A stretch of DNA of 64,000 nucleotides. Source: Suillus spraguei (taxonomy: Eukaryota > Basidiomycota > Agaricomycetes > Boletales > Suillaceae). Numbering within the stretch: the first letter of the stretch is position 1; each line of letters begins with the position of its first letter. Below, piece after piece: positions 35,152 through 47,496 of this stretch. The notes under the pieces were generated by a model. It was not told the origin of the DNA, made no database searches, and saw nothing but the letters and a program-made list of their open reading frames with translations. Location of the stretch: assembly GCA_016800925.1 (NCBI GenBank), contig JABCPU010000055.1:1-64000 (forward strand), in the 5' to 3' direction. The translations under genes and the position numbers were made by a program.

Positions 35152-36594
35152 GAATGATTCGTTGGTTGATGATTCTAACTAGGAGATGGACGATCCGATA
35201 ACGATCGCAGCGCAGACAAGATATCCAGGTCCGAGTCAAGTCATGCTCTATCTCGCTCAGGAGGATGCAAGTCACTCGTCACGCTGAAGGAGTCACAAAC
35301 CCTTGTCACTGGAGTCAACCGCGAGCACAGTCTTGACTTGTTATCAAACTGTCAGTAGTATTGCGGAAGGCGTTGGATGCGTTCACAAAACCTGGTTCGT
35401 ACGGTCGACATGCAGATGGGTCATACGGAGTCCAGATGGGCACCCAGGGTACACGAGTTAACGATTGGAATATATATTCCAGCATCGGTCGGTTCAGAAA
35501 CGGTTCATTACTGCAGTAAGTATGGTCTCACTGATACGTTGAGGATTGCTGAAATCCACCAGATCTGGGATCTGAAGCTTCCTATCCCCCCACAGGCGTA
35601 AACTACGGTAATACTAGTTACCTAGAGCCGCTCATGCTGGCGGGTCAGCGAACGCATGACGATTGCAGTCGGGGAACTTGTGCTCCACTGGGTATATATA
35701 GGCTTAGCTGAGTAACATTGTGAAACAAACGAGATGACGGTCAGCGCGGTGACCCCTTGCAGATTCCCGCTACCTAGCCCTAGCTAAAGGAGACGGGTAA
35801 CTGCAGCGGGTGGAATGACGCCCTGAGTACTTTTGGGTTGGGTTTGGCTTCGCAGTGATTGGATTCATAATGCATGTATGACAGGCGCTATGTCATCGTG
35901 ATGAGGCGCAATTGCAATTGGCTATCGCCCTCGGTGTTTGAGTGATGGGCCGAAGAGCTTTACTCTACGCATCCGTAAGTTTTACCTCATCGCGTTATCA
36001 CTCTAGTTCGCATTTTCATCAGAACGTGATACGGTCCTACGTATCGTTATCCTTCACCGGTCTGTCGGTTCTTATCAGGACTTTGTAACGATCTATAACG
36101 CGTCAAATCAAAAGAGTATTCCTCCCACCGTTGCAAAATCACATTCTTATTAATATAAATGTATCTCATTTCGTCTCGCTGCCATTTTGTGCAACCTGCA
36201 AGTTACAGGTTTTGCCTCGTTTTTGCAGTTACTATGTGTAGCTTTCCACTCAAGACGAAAACAGTCGCAAATAAGTAATAAATTCAAGTCGCAAACAAAA
36301 TATAATAGGAAGTCAATTCTTTGCAAATTCGAACAAATTACATTCACAGGATCTGTCGACCTGTGCGGTGTTCTCATTGTGATCACGTAGACCATCACCG
36401 CAGCAATGCCGGCCAGCAACTAATATCCGACTGATATCGGTGATGAATCGATGGGTTTACGATAGTGACAAAGTCCGCTGGACTTGGAAAAATGCGCGGT
36501 GAGAATAATAATCCATTAATCATAATGTCGCATAAGGAATGATCTGAAGTCTACTGATCTATGGAAATGAAAATCGCAAGAGGATCACTTCTCC
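35152..36594. other. Intergenic, no gene seen
   Basis: About 1.4 kb between the cytidine deaminase start and the squalene epoxidase stop. Only short frames are present. AT-rich stretches at 36100-36320 contain no recognisable element. Confidence 0.5.
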
Positions 36595-38210
36595 GCCCAC
36601 ATGACCGGGCCCATCACTGTACCCAATGTCCACATCTATACCGAAAACATTGGTCAACATGTTCTAAAATACGCAACCGCAAAACTTACGACGTTCAGTG
36701 CTTTGATCATGAGCCACGGGTATTCGTAAAATCGCGGAGCGTATTTGTTTCCAGGTTTGGGATGCGTGAATAGCACCCAAATGGAGTAAAATGCGATGGC
36801 AAGAGAACTGCGTGTTAGCTGTGATGGCGAGGCAGTAATTCTGTTCATGGCACAGTTCGATCAGCACATTCATGAGAATTATCAGTATATCACTAACCCA
36901 GTTGCTAACGACATGGCTGGCACAGAGTATTCGGGACCTTGCCCAATATACTTGAATGCGCCGTCTTGCAGAATTTCAAACCCTTCGCCTACGTACATGA
37001 ACGATCGTAAGTCTCCAACGATTAGGTAGTCAAGATAGGCGTACCTTCAGCTGCGAATAGGCCAGCCCAACTCATGCTCATGATATTGATGGTAGATGCG
37101 AGTGGTTTTCTTAGGTGCGTCCACTTCTGGAGTACGGCCGAGATCTGATCCCAGTTCTTAAAGTTTGGAAGTTCGGAAAGGAGGTCAGCGATGATGACCG
37201 CGTCATTTAAGCCGACCGTCATTCCGCCCGCAGTTAGGGGATGACGCATGTTTAATGAATCTCCTAATAGGAACGCGCCTGCCTTGCTGGATTGCCCCTG
37301 CTTTGTGGACGGAAGATAATAATGAGGCACGCGTCGTACACGTGACGTTTCCAGAGCAGCGAGAATAGGTGCGTGCATCACCAGGGGAAGCTGGGGCACG
37401 ACATCATTCACCAGATGTTCCTAGAACATTGATAGTAAGAAGGGGAGATGACGACCAGAAGGAAGAACTACAAACCTTGAGATCCGCCGGCGGGGGATCT
37501 TTCAACTCGATCAGCATCCGATACTCGTCATTAGGGAGGTCATAAAGGACGACCGGTCCAGCGCCCTTCAGCACAACCATGGTGGCGTACTTGGACTGGG
37601 GCAGCTTTAGGTCTTTCACAATCACGCCTGCTAAATAACCCTTTTGCACAGGTTCATATTGCATCTGCCCCAGGACAGCAGACCTAAACTTGGATAATGA
37701 GCCGTCGGCGAGGATGACAAGGTCAGCAGAGAACGACTCCGACTGACCGCCCGGTCTGGAGGCGCGAACACCGGTGACACGATGCGTGCGTTCGTCCTCA
37801 ATAAGACCGGTGACCGTGGTCTCGATCATTTCGACATTGGGCGCATTCCGAGCGCGCTCACGCAATGCCATAATAAAATCTCCGTGTTCGAAAGCTCGGC
37901 CGACATGACCATCAGGGAACGTGACAGAAATGCCCTGATCCCCTCGCATTACGTAAAAACCTTCTAGGGCAGCGGTGTCAAAATCTGCGATACATGACTC
38001 CAGACCGAGTTTCTTGATTGAGTTGACACCGCCAGGTTGGAGCAATTCAGCGACCATACGGTCTGGTTTGGCCAATGAACGCTCAAGTAGGGCTATCCGG
38101 AGGGGAGCGTGTCTATCTGACCTCTTGGTGGCTAGGGCATAGGCAAGGGACGGGCCTACTACACCTGCACCAACAATGATTACGTCGTAAGAGGAGGAAG
38201 AAGAGGACAT
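36595..38210 (-). CDS. ERG1: Squalene epoxidase (squalene monooxygenase)
   Basis: FAD enzyme of the ER membrane making 2,3-oxidosqualene, the step before lanosterol in ergosterol synthesis. Exon 1 (38210 to about 37478) contains the FAD dinucleotide motif VIIVGAGVVGPSLAYALA, the substrate region AELLQPGGV, and LVILADGSLSKFRSAV. After an intron comes EHLVNDVVPQLPLVM, then the second FAD motif GDSLNMRHPLTAGGMTVGLN. Later exons give GEGFEILQDGAFKYIGQGP, the C-terminal membrane helix with AIAFYSIWVLFTHPKPG, EYPWLMIKALN, and a last exon MWTLGTVMGPVMWAEK before TGA at 36595-36597. All junctions are GT..AG and keep frame. The first 20 residues are short (MSSSSSSYD), so the long N-terminal helix of mammalian enzymes is absent, as is common in fungi. 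It is the target of allylamine antifungals. Confidence 0.93.
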
Positions 38211-40140
38211 GGCGACGGAGGTTGATGTTCTACACGACGCTCACCTGGTATTTATCAGTTTGCTATCCGAATAGTGTCGGTTCCTTCAGTCTCGGTCCAA
38301 CAGTCTTCGGCTGCCATACGGTGCGGTATTAAAATGCTTTTTGGATAACATTCTCGTAAATATTGCGTACAGACAATCTATTCCTATATTAGCATTTTCC
38401 TCTATACCTCGTGGGAAAACTTGCGGATCCCTGGAATGGCACTGCTTCGAGGAACGAGCTCCAGTGTTTCAGGCTCCATGTACAGCCGTTGTTGCTGACC
38501 ATGGTCACGGTGCTGATCATCTCACAGGTATCATATCCCTGATTAATTTAATCGAAGTTACATCCTTCGGCCTGAAGAATCCCGAGGCGTTCCGGATAAC
38601 CAAATTCGATACATGAAGTGACGCTATTTCTGGGAACCGAGAATTTTCGGTCTTTGTCTTTTTTCATTGAAACAGGAGAACGTCAATCACGCAGTGCACG
38701 CCATCGGAGATGATGCACCAAAAACCTTGTAAAAGATAACTTTGATAGCCAGACTGGGCTACATGAAAATCAAGCTGTCAAGAGTGATTCAGTGACGGAT
38801 GAATTTGTGTATATGAACTTGATGATTCTTGCTTCCAATGACAAATTACCTACCAAATATTCCATGATGGGTACAGTCATAGTAATGGCTTCTGGTTGTG
38901 TGCATCATGATGCTATGGTCGTCCCAGGACAGTAGTTCTAGCCTTTGTAAATACCTCAAGAACGACGAGGTTAATGACGCTTGGAAGATATGAGCGCCTA
39001 CCAGGCACCATGTGCTCATCTATCGATAAGCCTTAATGGCGACGGCATCGGGTGCCCGAGCCCGTACGCGTTTTGTGACACAAATGATCTGTGGTCGAAA
39101 GCTCCTGCCGAGTGTGCGATGGGCCTCGTCACCAATCCGAATGGCCGAGTCGTGACGAAAACTAGGTACCAGCCGGCCCTGCAAGAACATAATGAAAAGA
39201 CTTCGGCAACTTTGTCGGCCCTGATAATTCGTAAGTACTAGTAGCACCTCTAAGCCAAATAAATCTAGAATGTCAGCGCAGTTGAAGGAAATCCCGGTGA
39301 TCTGTCGTAATCGTTATATCGAACCGAACAATCGAACAATCCAGGCTTCCACCGTTAACGGTGATTGTTGTCTGCAAATGGCTATGCGAGCGTCAGTCTC
39401 AAATGAGGCCATCTTTCTGGTCAAAAAGAAGGTTTGACGTTACTTGGCGGGGATATGTGCCTTTAGTGCCGAATCCTGGTGCATTGAAGCCTCAAGGACA
39501 GAGGCGTTGTAGCTAGCAAGTGGTTAGTACGTAGAAGAAAAGTACCGGACGAATCCGAAGGTCCAACTCGGATGTTCAAATCGGACTCACCCGGCATGTC
39601 AGAACGTGCGAAAGTGGAGCAAACTTTGATGGGTGAACGAGGCAGTACAGCCTTACAGGCAAACGCTTGTACCTTGCCCAAACTTTGCATTCCACAGTGG
39701 CATGCATATGGGTTCTGCAGTGTTTACATTTTCCATCTGTTACTCGATGCATGTGGAGTGTGCGAAGTAACAAAAGCTTTTCGAGTGTAAGTTGTTCCTT
39801 TACCATCATGATCCTTGAGTCCCAGTAAAGATCCAACATGACGGGGTCGGGGGAAATATGATATTTCTATAATTACATAATAGTAAAAATGATAAGATCT
39901 GAGATTTCCAAGGAAGATGCGTTGCACGTGTGGTTTTCGTCGTGCATCACATCGTTTTTGTCGTGCACCTGGACGGTATCGTTATCACTCCTGTCGTCGT
40001 CGTCGTCTATCGTATCGTTCTGTGTCGTTCTCGTTGCGCATCATATCGTTTTCGTTGGCATTGTCCCAATGCAAGGGTAAGCTCATACATTTTACAAGTT
40101 ACTTGATTAACTGTAGTGTTCTTCACAGTCCACCAGCAAC
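38211..40140. other. Intergenic, about 1.9 kb without a gene
   Basis: The ERG1 promoter must lie in the first few hundred bases. The remaining sequence has only short frames. From 39915 to 40070 there is a stretch with many TCGT/CGTC units, probably 5' flank of the 40141 gene. Confidence 0.45.
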
Positions 40141-42221
40141 ATGGATTTTTCTTGTGGATCCACTGCTCGATACTCACATGATTTCACGATCCCTTCTCTT
40201 CGTGCAAATGAACAATCTTCGAGTAGATTCAGACCACAGGCTCCCATGCCCCTATCTTCATCACTAGCTCAAGCTTCACCGGATTCATTCGATGATCCGC
40301 ACACATTTGCAGGCTCTACTCCTTCTGGATTCTCTGGTGTGAGTTGCTTAATTTTTTGATACTGTCAGCTCCCAGATTATGTTCTAGGGCGCATATATGC
40401 AGCAGGCCACACCAAATTTCATTACAGCACGGCAGGTGCATGCCCTTCAAGAACAGCTCTCTATATACCAAGCACAGCTCACAGAGACTCAACTTGAGTT
40501 AAGCAAGACTATTACCGAACGCGACACTATCAAGTCAGTCTTGTTCACCTATCATGATGATACTTAGATCACAGCCGTGTCTTATTTGTTCTAGGGCATC
40601 TTTTACTGAACTTATCAGTGTACTGCGACTTCCGGATTCCACTGACCCACTGAGTTTCAGTCTCGCAGACGACACATTAACAGGACACAACAAAGCCCGT
40701 CCTTCGAAAGACTCTCACCCAAAAATCTGTTTCTGGAGTCGAGCAGATTATGACAAATACATCGAGAATGCTGAGTCTGGGACTGGGACTCGGGGTAAAG
40801 CCCCTTGGCTAGAGCTCGAGGATGGTAGACCTGTCACAATCGAGCAACTCAAAGCAATTCGTAAGGTTCTGCGCGCAGCCTGGGCTGAATTGGTTGTTCA
40901 GAAATTGGCTCCACCCACCTGGTCAAGGATCTGTGCTACTGGCAAGAAGCTCATATTCGATATCATGGTGAAACAGTTCCCGCTATTCCTATTCGACCAC
41001 TGCGGCTGGAAACTCGAGCTGCTTTGCATCACTGATTACTCATCCTGGCGGAAGAACAATCTTGGGACTGACAGAAACTGGAAGGACGTACCAGGGAAGC
41101 TCTCAGCCAAGGAAGAGCATATCGACGACTTGGATGAACTTGAGGTGTTGGAATTGAAACGCACTGAAGCCCGGGCTAAAGGAAATGGCAAGCGGCGCCT
41201 GTCTGACGACAGCAAAACCCTGGTCCAACAAGACCGTTTGAAGAAACCTAAATGTATGCATTTTTTTTCTCATAATTCCGATGCTCACATTACCACTAGT
41301 TGACTCAGCACTGTCTCCCCTGCTTCCCATTGAACAAAAAGGCATGTATTGTTCTTTCTTTCATTATCTTGCTAATATCAATACTGCTAGTCGACCCTGG
41401 TACTATATCACGACCTTTACTCTCGACTGATGCTATGCCCCTGCATCCAGATCAAGATTCTGAGCCTGGCACTAGCGCCAACATCTGTGTTCCTTCGCCC
41501 ATTGATGATTGTCTTGCCCTCGAAAGTACTCGCATCACGCCAACCTACCCACGCGATGCATCTGCCCCACCATTTGGAGTCCACTTACCGCAGCCCACTC
41601 CACAAGGCTTATATCTTCCCAGATCGCCTTTACGTCCGACCGTGTCTACTTCTGAAAATAAGACCTTGCCGACTTGTCACACACCAGGAACATCTCAGAA
41701 CATACAACTTGAATGTGCCGACAAAGAGAATGAGATTATATTGCAGGATCCACTGTAAGTACCTCATACTGCATGCTCGTCCTTGCTACTAACTCCAATG
41801 CTATGAAAGGGCTGATATTTTCGGACCTAACGGAATCGCCAAGACAGTCCCTGCCCCAGCACTTAGCCCAATCAAGAAGACAAACGACGATGGACCAAGT
41901 GCATCTAACAACAAGTTAGCTGCAAAAGCGGATGGAAAGAAGAAGATGCGACCAGGTGCCGCGAAGAACGCTCGGTAAGTATTAGTATGCCTGTCTCTTA
42001 ATGTTTTGCACTAACCTTTGTCATGCAGAAACTTATGCGCATGGCGTTGGCTGAAGCAGGTGAACGAGACGAGTGGAACAACCGAAGAATTCCGCATGTA
42101 TTGGGCGGCACTCACGCCCGCACAGCAAGATGAGTACAAGGCCGACGCAGAGCGGTTGCAGAGCGCAGGGACGTGGACAAAGGGTTCTGATTGTGCCGTC
42201 TGCAACGGCGCACTATACTAG
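40141..42221 (+). CDS. Basidiomycete-type protein of unknown function with coiled coil
   Basis: Not recognised as a named family; the overall layout resembles lineage-expanded agaricomycete proteins. Exon 1 (40141 to about 40338) is Ser/Pro-rich. A coiled-coil segment ARQVHALQEQLSIYQAQLTE at 40430-40530 follows. The core exon (about 40595-41255) reads LISVLRLPDSTDPL, WSRADYDKYIENAES, KAPWLELEDGRPV, CGWKLELLCITDYSSW and a basic end GKRRLSDDSK. Then comes a Pro/Ser-rich region (41430-41757), ADIFGPNGIAKTVPAPALSP, a Lys-rich patch KADGKKKMRPGAAKNAR, and a last exon NLCAWRWLKQVN with EFRMYWAALTPAQQDEYKAD. That exon ends GSDCAVCNGALY and looks like a compact helical module. The junction after exon 1 does not keep frame with a standard acceptor, so that boundary may be wrong. 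Likely nuclear (inference from basic patches). Confidence 0.6.
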
Positions 42222-42363
42222 TATGTTTTCCCCTGCATTGTATGTCTTTTTCATTGCCTATTGCTGTCCTGCCTGCATGTTTTCACCCTGCTTTTGTGCC
42301 CCCACCCTGCGGTTTGCTATTTGCGACTGCACTGTAACATCCCATGTCATCCAATCCTGTCTG

Positions 42364-42550
42364 ATGTCGTCACAATACATTGCATTTGCTTGACTCTCAT
42401 AAATATGCTTGAATCGGGTGAAATATGTAAACTACGGTGAAAATCAGATCCTGTCCGCTGTTGTCACAGTACATCCCATGTGCTTGACTATAGTAAATAT
42501 GATTGAATCGGGTGAGATATGTAAATTACGATAAAAATCCGATATCATCA
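42364..42550. repeat. Tandem duplication of about 95 bases
   Basis: Two adjacent diverged units share CACARTACAT, TGCTTGACT, AAATATG, TTGAATCGGGTGA and ATATGTAAA. The first runs from about 42364 to 42457 and the second from about 42461 to 42550. They lie directly 3' of the preceding gene. Confidence 0.8.
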
Positions 42551-45500
42551 CGGAAAACCCTGCCCCATCATGTAATATATGGGACGCACTTGAGTGGATT
42601 CTGTTTAGCTCGGGAAATTGCCTAGTCAAGAAGAATTTTTCAGATGTCGTCCGCTGGCGCCCGTTCCCATCATGTTGGGTTTTGACTGGGAGCCTTGAGT
42701 CCTCCGGTACAATGACGACCCCGCCAGCTAGCAAGCCACTGGAGCTCTGGTCCAAAGCACTTGAATTTTTCAATAGCGGCACCCTAGGTCCCTGACTAGG
42801 AATTTTCGCCTTTAGCCAATCCCTCGAAACAACTTGAATATATGTTTGATGTACGTTCATTTGGGGTTCCTCGCATGTTTGCGCATTCAGACTGTTGTTG
42901 TACGTCTTGTATTGAGCGTGCGAGTCTGACATACTTTTCGGACCACTTCCTCCTCACCACTTCTACCTCACCATTGCTCGTGACAACAAAGTGTCGCATC
43001 GTGCTAGAACAACTTCAATGACCGTCACACGACGATGCACGAATTCGTCCGGATTTGTTGTCGAGGCCATTTGGTCCACGGGAATCAAAGTTAATCTCGG
43101 GAATTCACTTGACATGAACCGGCATACACTTCGCAGAACTTCCGATATTACATGATAACTTGTCCGCCCGAGCTATTCCGACGTGTCTATCTCGGATCCA
43201 TTGAACCCGATCAGGCCTAGAGTCTATGTATAGGACTTGTTCCATTGAAACTATGCCCCATTAAGCATCCATATGATCTTTTCTACGCCCAGCTAACTTG
43301 CCGTAGGTAAAACAAAGCGAACTACAAATGACATATATGTCGGACATACTAGTATTAAGCGCTGCAGTGCTACTATAATCTGCATTAATTGTTGAAGTTG
43401 CTGTTCTGGTGAGATCTGAACGCATCGACGGACGAGTCAGCCACAACGACTATACCCTGACCGTGCGCAGATTCTTCAAATTCCACGGATGAGTACCTCG
43501 TGTGGCACAATCAAGGAACCCAGAACTGGAACTGGAGAATGAAAATCTATTGGTGGGACTTTCGCCAAACTGTTGGTCAGCGTTGTACGTTCCAGTTATG
43601 TAAATTGAACTATGATAAGGCAGCTGTCCTTACGGCGAGCGCTAGTTTCAGGCTCAGAGATATTCGGCTCGTAACCAAAGTAGTGCTTATCATAGGAATA
43701 AGATACGAAAAGTTTACGAGGTAGTGTCCACTGGTATGAAGTTGTATGATATTATCAAATCATTGGCGCTGAACGACTCGAACGGGTATGGACCTAATAA
43801 TTAGAGAAATTAAAAAGGCAAAGAGTGAGAGTTTGCAATAGTACTAAGTACATATCCCTTAAGAGATTTAAAGTTTATTGGGAGGGTCATTCCGCGGGAA
43901 CTTGGTTACAGTAACGAAATGATCTACGCGGTTTCAGCGCGGCACATATAGCGTAAAATTATGTTCTACATAGCCTTTGCCTATAGTTACAGGAAGTCAT
44001 ATCATTTCGAATTATCGTACATTTGCACGAGAGCGGTAATGCTCTCAAAGTGAATCACATTGCGGGTCGGCCAATGCCTCGGCGAAATGGAGCTCTCGAT
44101 TAGTCCCCGGAGAGAGCGTCGACCTTTCCGAATGAGCAGTGGAGGAGACCGAGATTTGGGATGGGCTGATTGATGGGGACCAAGCGCCGGCGTAAAAGGC
44201 ATACTTAATGTGAGTTGTGATAGCTGTGCTGCTACCTCGAGTAGAGATTTAAAGTTTGTTGCAGGCCCACCTAGCACGGATTCTACTTGGTATGTATGAT
44301 CGAAGTCATAGTATCATTCTCTCGTACCGCATGCCAAGCAACACTCTACAGAATCTCAAATAGCCAGGTTTACGATGAGCGGAGGAGTCCCACGTGGTCG
44401 GGGTCGGGCTGGTTCATGTATTGGTATCTCAGAGGGAGATGTGCCCACCGTGTTTGGGTGGTTTGGCGATGCGGATATGCTGAAGAAGAGGAAGTTATCA
44501 TAATGGAGTCAGGGTGGCATCTGGGGTTGTTGTTGCCTCTTCTTTGAACTGCCCTATCTATTTTCTCATTTCAATGCATTCCTTCGTGCTTGGGACCCTT
44601 CTAATTGTGACGTCAAAACCAGCATGTTCGTGTGCTACACAGTTCCTGCATGCCGACTCGGATTTAATTGCCGATTGTTGTCTGTTGGAGGAAAGGTGAG
44701 ATCCTTTGCATGGTGATTAAACAGTGGGCTGCGACTTGGGACCAGGCCGATTGCTTCGCCGCTGCTTCGAAGACAGCGTGTTGCTTATCTGTTCCTAGTC
44801 ATGATATCTCAGTTTCTCCTGCTCGAAGGCTCTGTCATTTATTATTCCTTTTCTCCTTGTGTCCAGCGCGCGGACGCCCTTTGGTAGCTTGTCCACCGGT
44901 AGGTTTGGACAGGGAATTAATCTCCAGCTCATTGCATCCTGTGAGATCGACATGATTGGCACCACGAACCAACGATTGAATAATAGTACGTCGATTTAGG
45001 TTTAGGATGTTGACTTGGCAATCGATACACTGATCCTACTGACAGCTAGTATGCAACCGACTCATCAAGGCCATTGAGGTTGGTTCCAGCAAGCGTCCGC
45101 GTATGCATATACAAATGAGCGTCACCGTGCCAACAGTTCGGATCACACTCACTGGGCTACAGGCATTCCAAGCATTTTTGCCTTGCAAACTTGCCACCGT
45201 TCCCTTCAAAACAAGAGCATCATTCGAGCTCTTTAGGCTTCGCTGGTTCCCGGTGGGGTTGAGCGATGTTTTATGCATGACTGGACATGCCAGTATATAC
45301 CGCAGGCTGTGTCATAAATGACATACCCGACGAGGACTTTGGTCGCAAAGTTGGTACGTCCCAGGTTTCTCATGACCGTCGCCGGTTTCTTAACACTACT
45401 CTATATGGAATAGAACATTCGAAGGGCCAACCGATCGTATCAGTATCAACTCGTTTGATTCCAAGGTTGTGTCGTCCTATTCACTTGGGTTGCAACGATG

Positions 45501-45815
45501 GGCCAGTTCAATTGGGGCATGATATGCTACGCCTGGTATACATGGCCATCTGATTGTAATGATCCCAACGACAGCCGGAAGAAATTCACGATACCGCTAA
45601 TTGACATATTCACTGGTGTGCTAATTTTGATTGTTCTGTTGTATTCTAGGCAGGCCGTCATAGCACGACTGTGTGTGTGTGTGTTGCATTGGTCGTAGAG
45701 CATTACTTTGAATTCGCATCCTTCAACATTTGAGCACGATAGCTACCTACGCGCCAGGGATTGTTACATTAATGTCATGTTTACACAATGTAAGCACGCA
45801 TGCCCGGCGGTAGAT
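42551..45815. other. Gene-poor, repeat-containing stretch
   Basis: About 3.3 kb. Frames such as 42444-42932 (minus, 162 residues) are open but unrecognised. A motif GAGATTTAAAGTTT recurs at about 43864 and 44246. The segment 44370-44470 is a weak, diverged relative of 46575-46665 (shared GGAGGAGTC, TTGGTATCT and CCACCGTGT), so the cassette repeat family described below may extend to here. Confidence 0.4.
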
Positions 45816-46054
45816 CAATGAATAAAGAATAGCTGACGTTTAGGGTAAAAACCACGATCGACAGTAGTTCTTGTGTCAGTAACAAATTCGAGGACTGTAG
45901 TATTAATTCTGCTGGCAATTTGCTGGTGATCTGCTGGCATGAGTAATATGTATGTCATCTGTTTGGTGTGGAGTAGGCTACTCACAGGTCTTGTGAAAAC
46001 CCGATTTCCGGGGCATGTACATGTAAAAGCAAGCAGGCGCCCTCTTCAGTTAAG
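45816..46054 (+). repeat. Left flank of cassette copy 1 (A)
   Basis: Shares, in direct orientation with 46905-47123, the series ACGATCGAC, AGTTCTTGT, TTCTGCTGGCAATTTGCTGG, ATCTGCTGGCATG, GTGTGGAGTA and CAAGCAG, ending in GCCCTCTTC. Non-coding. Confidence 0.75.
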
Positions 46055-46425
46055 TACAGTTGCGATATGCAGCCCAGGTTTGTTTAAGGACCGGGGGCCC
46101 ATAAAACTATAACTATTAGGACAGTCAGCGTGATAAAATCTTCCGCAGAGCAAACTATTCGTACTTCAGTATTTGACACATTTGTATAGGTTGTCCCTGC
46201 GAAACAGGTCAGGGGTCGATTCTACAAAGAAACTTACACATGCTCACCTCCAGGCACTCGTGTCCAGGACAGCAATCTGTAAATGATTCGCAAGGCAGTG
46301 CATGCTCTGTCTTCTGCATTGGCAAGCATAAACGAAGTGATAGCAATGCTAGCGGCGCAGAGAAACTGCCGAACGAAGGAGAGACGCATGATTCGTGTGA
46401 TGTGATAAGATCTTAAACGATATAC
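46055..46425 (-). repeat. Cassette core copy 1, inverted relative to its flanks
   Basis: This 370-base block, from AGTACAGTTGCGATATGC to AACGATAT, is the reverse complement counterpart of 47124-47503. Landmarks in shared order are the ATCGTT start, the signal peptide exon, AAGTTTCTTTGTAGAAT, CCCCTGACCT, GTTTGCTCTGC and GCTGAC..TCCT. The blocks to its left (45816-46054) and right (46444-46540) match the copy 2 flanks in direct orientation. Confidence 0.7.
46155..46389 (-). pseudogene. Small secreted Cys-rich protein, frameshifted copy
   Basis: Starts MRLSFVRQFLCAASIAITSF, a signal peptide, then LANAEDRAC. Compared with the copy at 47157, two bases are missing right after the first Cys codon of the mature part, so the natural frame shifts. 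In the restored alignment the pattern C..C...DCC..HECLE is still visible in the DNA. A probable intron (GTGAGCATG to TTTCGCAG) is shared with the other copy, and the last exon keeps the Cys in PIQMCQI. The coding strand is opposite to the other copy, although the flanks of both cassettes have the same orientation. Confidence 0.6.
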
Positions 46426-46443
46426 TATTAGTATTTGTACTGC

Positions 46444-46540
46444 ATGGTGGGTGCTGTTTGTTTCAATGAGGATGATTCTGAATCATAGATCAACGTAGAC
46501 GCAATATTTTTAGTTAGGCGTTGTCATTCGATGGCACCCC
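46444..46540 (+). repeat. Right flank of cassette copy 1 (B)
   Basis: Matches 47497-47590 in direct orientation: GGGTRCTGTTT, GATTCTGAATCATA versus CAATTCTGAACCATA, ATTTTTAGYTAG and CGTT(G/C)TCATTC. Non-coding. Confidence 0.7.
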
Positions 46541-46904
46541 CAGATATTCGTCAACTCAAGCGTCGTGGTTTACAAACGAACGGAGGAGTCGGGTTGATTG
46601 GTGTGTTGGTATCTTGGACTCCGGATTTGTGTCACATGTGAGTCCACCGTGTCTGGGCGGCAAACTACAATGAATAAATAGCTGTTGGATTATCAGGGGT
46701 CGAGGTACGAGCTCGACACTTATCGGGAATCTTCGGGATCGATGGCGCAATATTACCGGGCGTCGGCAGCATGGTTTTAGCGTTGGCTGGCAATGGCATA
46801 TATAAGTGGGTATTTTTCTGTACGAGTACGCTATGCGTTTGTCAGCGGGTTCACTGTAAAACCTGAGTTGGTATTACTTCGCAGAACGTGTCCGAGACTT
46901 GCGT

Positions 46905-47123
46905 GCAACTCAACAATAGCAGTCAACGGTGAAAACGACGATCGACGAGGAGTTCTTGTATCAACAGATTCGGGGTCTGTATTCTGCTGGCAATTTGCTG
47001 GCTATCTGCTGGCATGCCAGTGAGCAATATGTGCATCATCTGTTGGTGTGGAGTAAGCTACGCATGCCCCTATGAAATTCTGATTTCCGAGGCATGAAAA
47101 GGCAAGCAGCTGCCCTCTTCGGT
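46905..47123 (+). repeat. Left flank of cassette copy 2 (A')
   Basis: Direct repeat of 45816-46054, diverged by scattered substitutions and small gaps. It ends GCCCTCTTCGGT just before the core. Confidence 0.75.
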
Positions 47124-47156
47124 CATATCGTTCGAAATCTCATCACACGACCGACA

Positions 47157-47433
47157 ATGCGTCTCTCCTTCGTCTGGCAGTTCCTCGGCGCCATCAGCAT
47201 TGGTGTCACCTCGTCTATGCCTGCCAGTGCAGATGACAGTGCATGCCCCGTATTTTGCGATTCATCTATAGATTGCTGCCTTAGACACGAGTGTCTGTCG
47301 ATATACATGCCTAGCAGTGTGAGTATGTATAAGTTTCTTTTGTAGAATTGGCCCCTGACTTATTTCATAGGAACAATTTATAAATGTTTGCCGAATAGTG
47401 GAGTACGAACAGTTTGCTCTGCAGAAGCTTTAA
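47157..47433 (+). CDS. Small secreted cysteine-rich protein
   Basis: An effector-like small secreted protein of unknown function. The signal peptide MRLSFVWQFLGAISIGVTSS is followed by MPASADDSAC and a Cys pattern C-x3-C-x5-CC-x4-C (PVFCDSSIDCCLRHECL). A likely intron (GTGAGTATG to TTTCATAG, about 47320-47371) joins MPSS to EQFINVCRIVEYEQF, which ends AlaLeuGlnLysLeu before TAA at 47431-47433. If unspliced, the frame ends at 47345. The mature part is about 55 residues with six Cys, an even number suited to disulphides. The second copy keeps the Cys positions and the intron, which supports this model. Confidence 0.6.
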
Positions 47434-47496
47434 CCATGCTGACGGTCCTGGTAGTTTTGTGAGTCTCTAAACAAGTCCGAGTGGCGCATCGTAACC

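Noticed and set aside
42444..42999. Two overlapping minus-strand frames of 162 and 67 residues
   Set aside because: Composition looks random, the first overlaps the tandem duplication, and no family motif is present.
43261..43446. Short minus-strand frame near the cassette region considered as another small secreted protein
   Set aside because: It has no signal peptide and no similarity to the two cassette cores.
43770..43800. GACTCGAACGGG, similar to a tRNA T-arm
   Set aside because: No matching acceptor, D-arm or anticodon arm is found on either strand.
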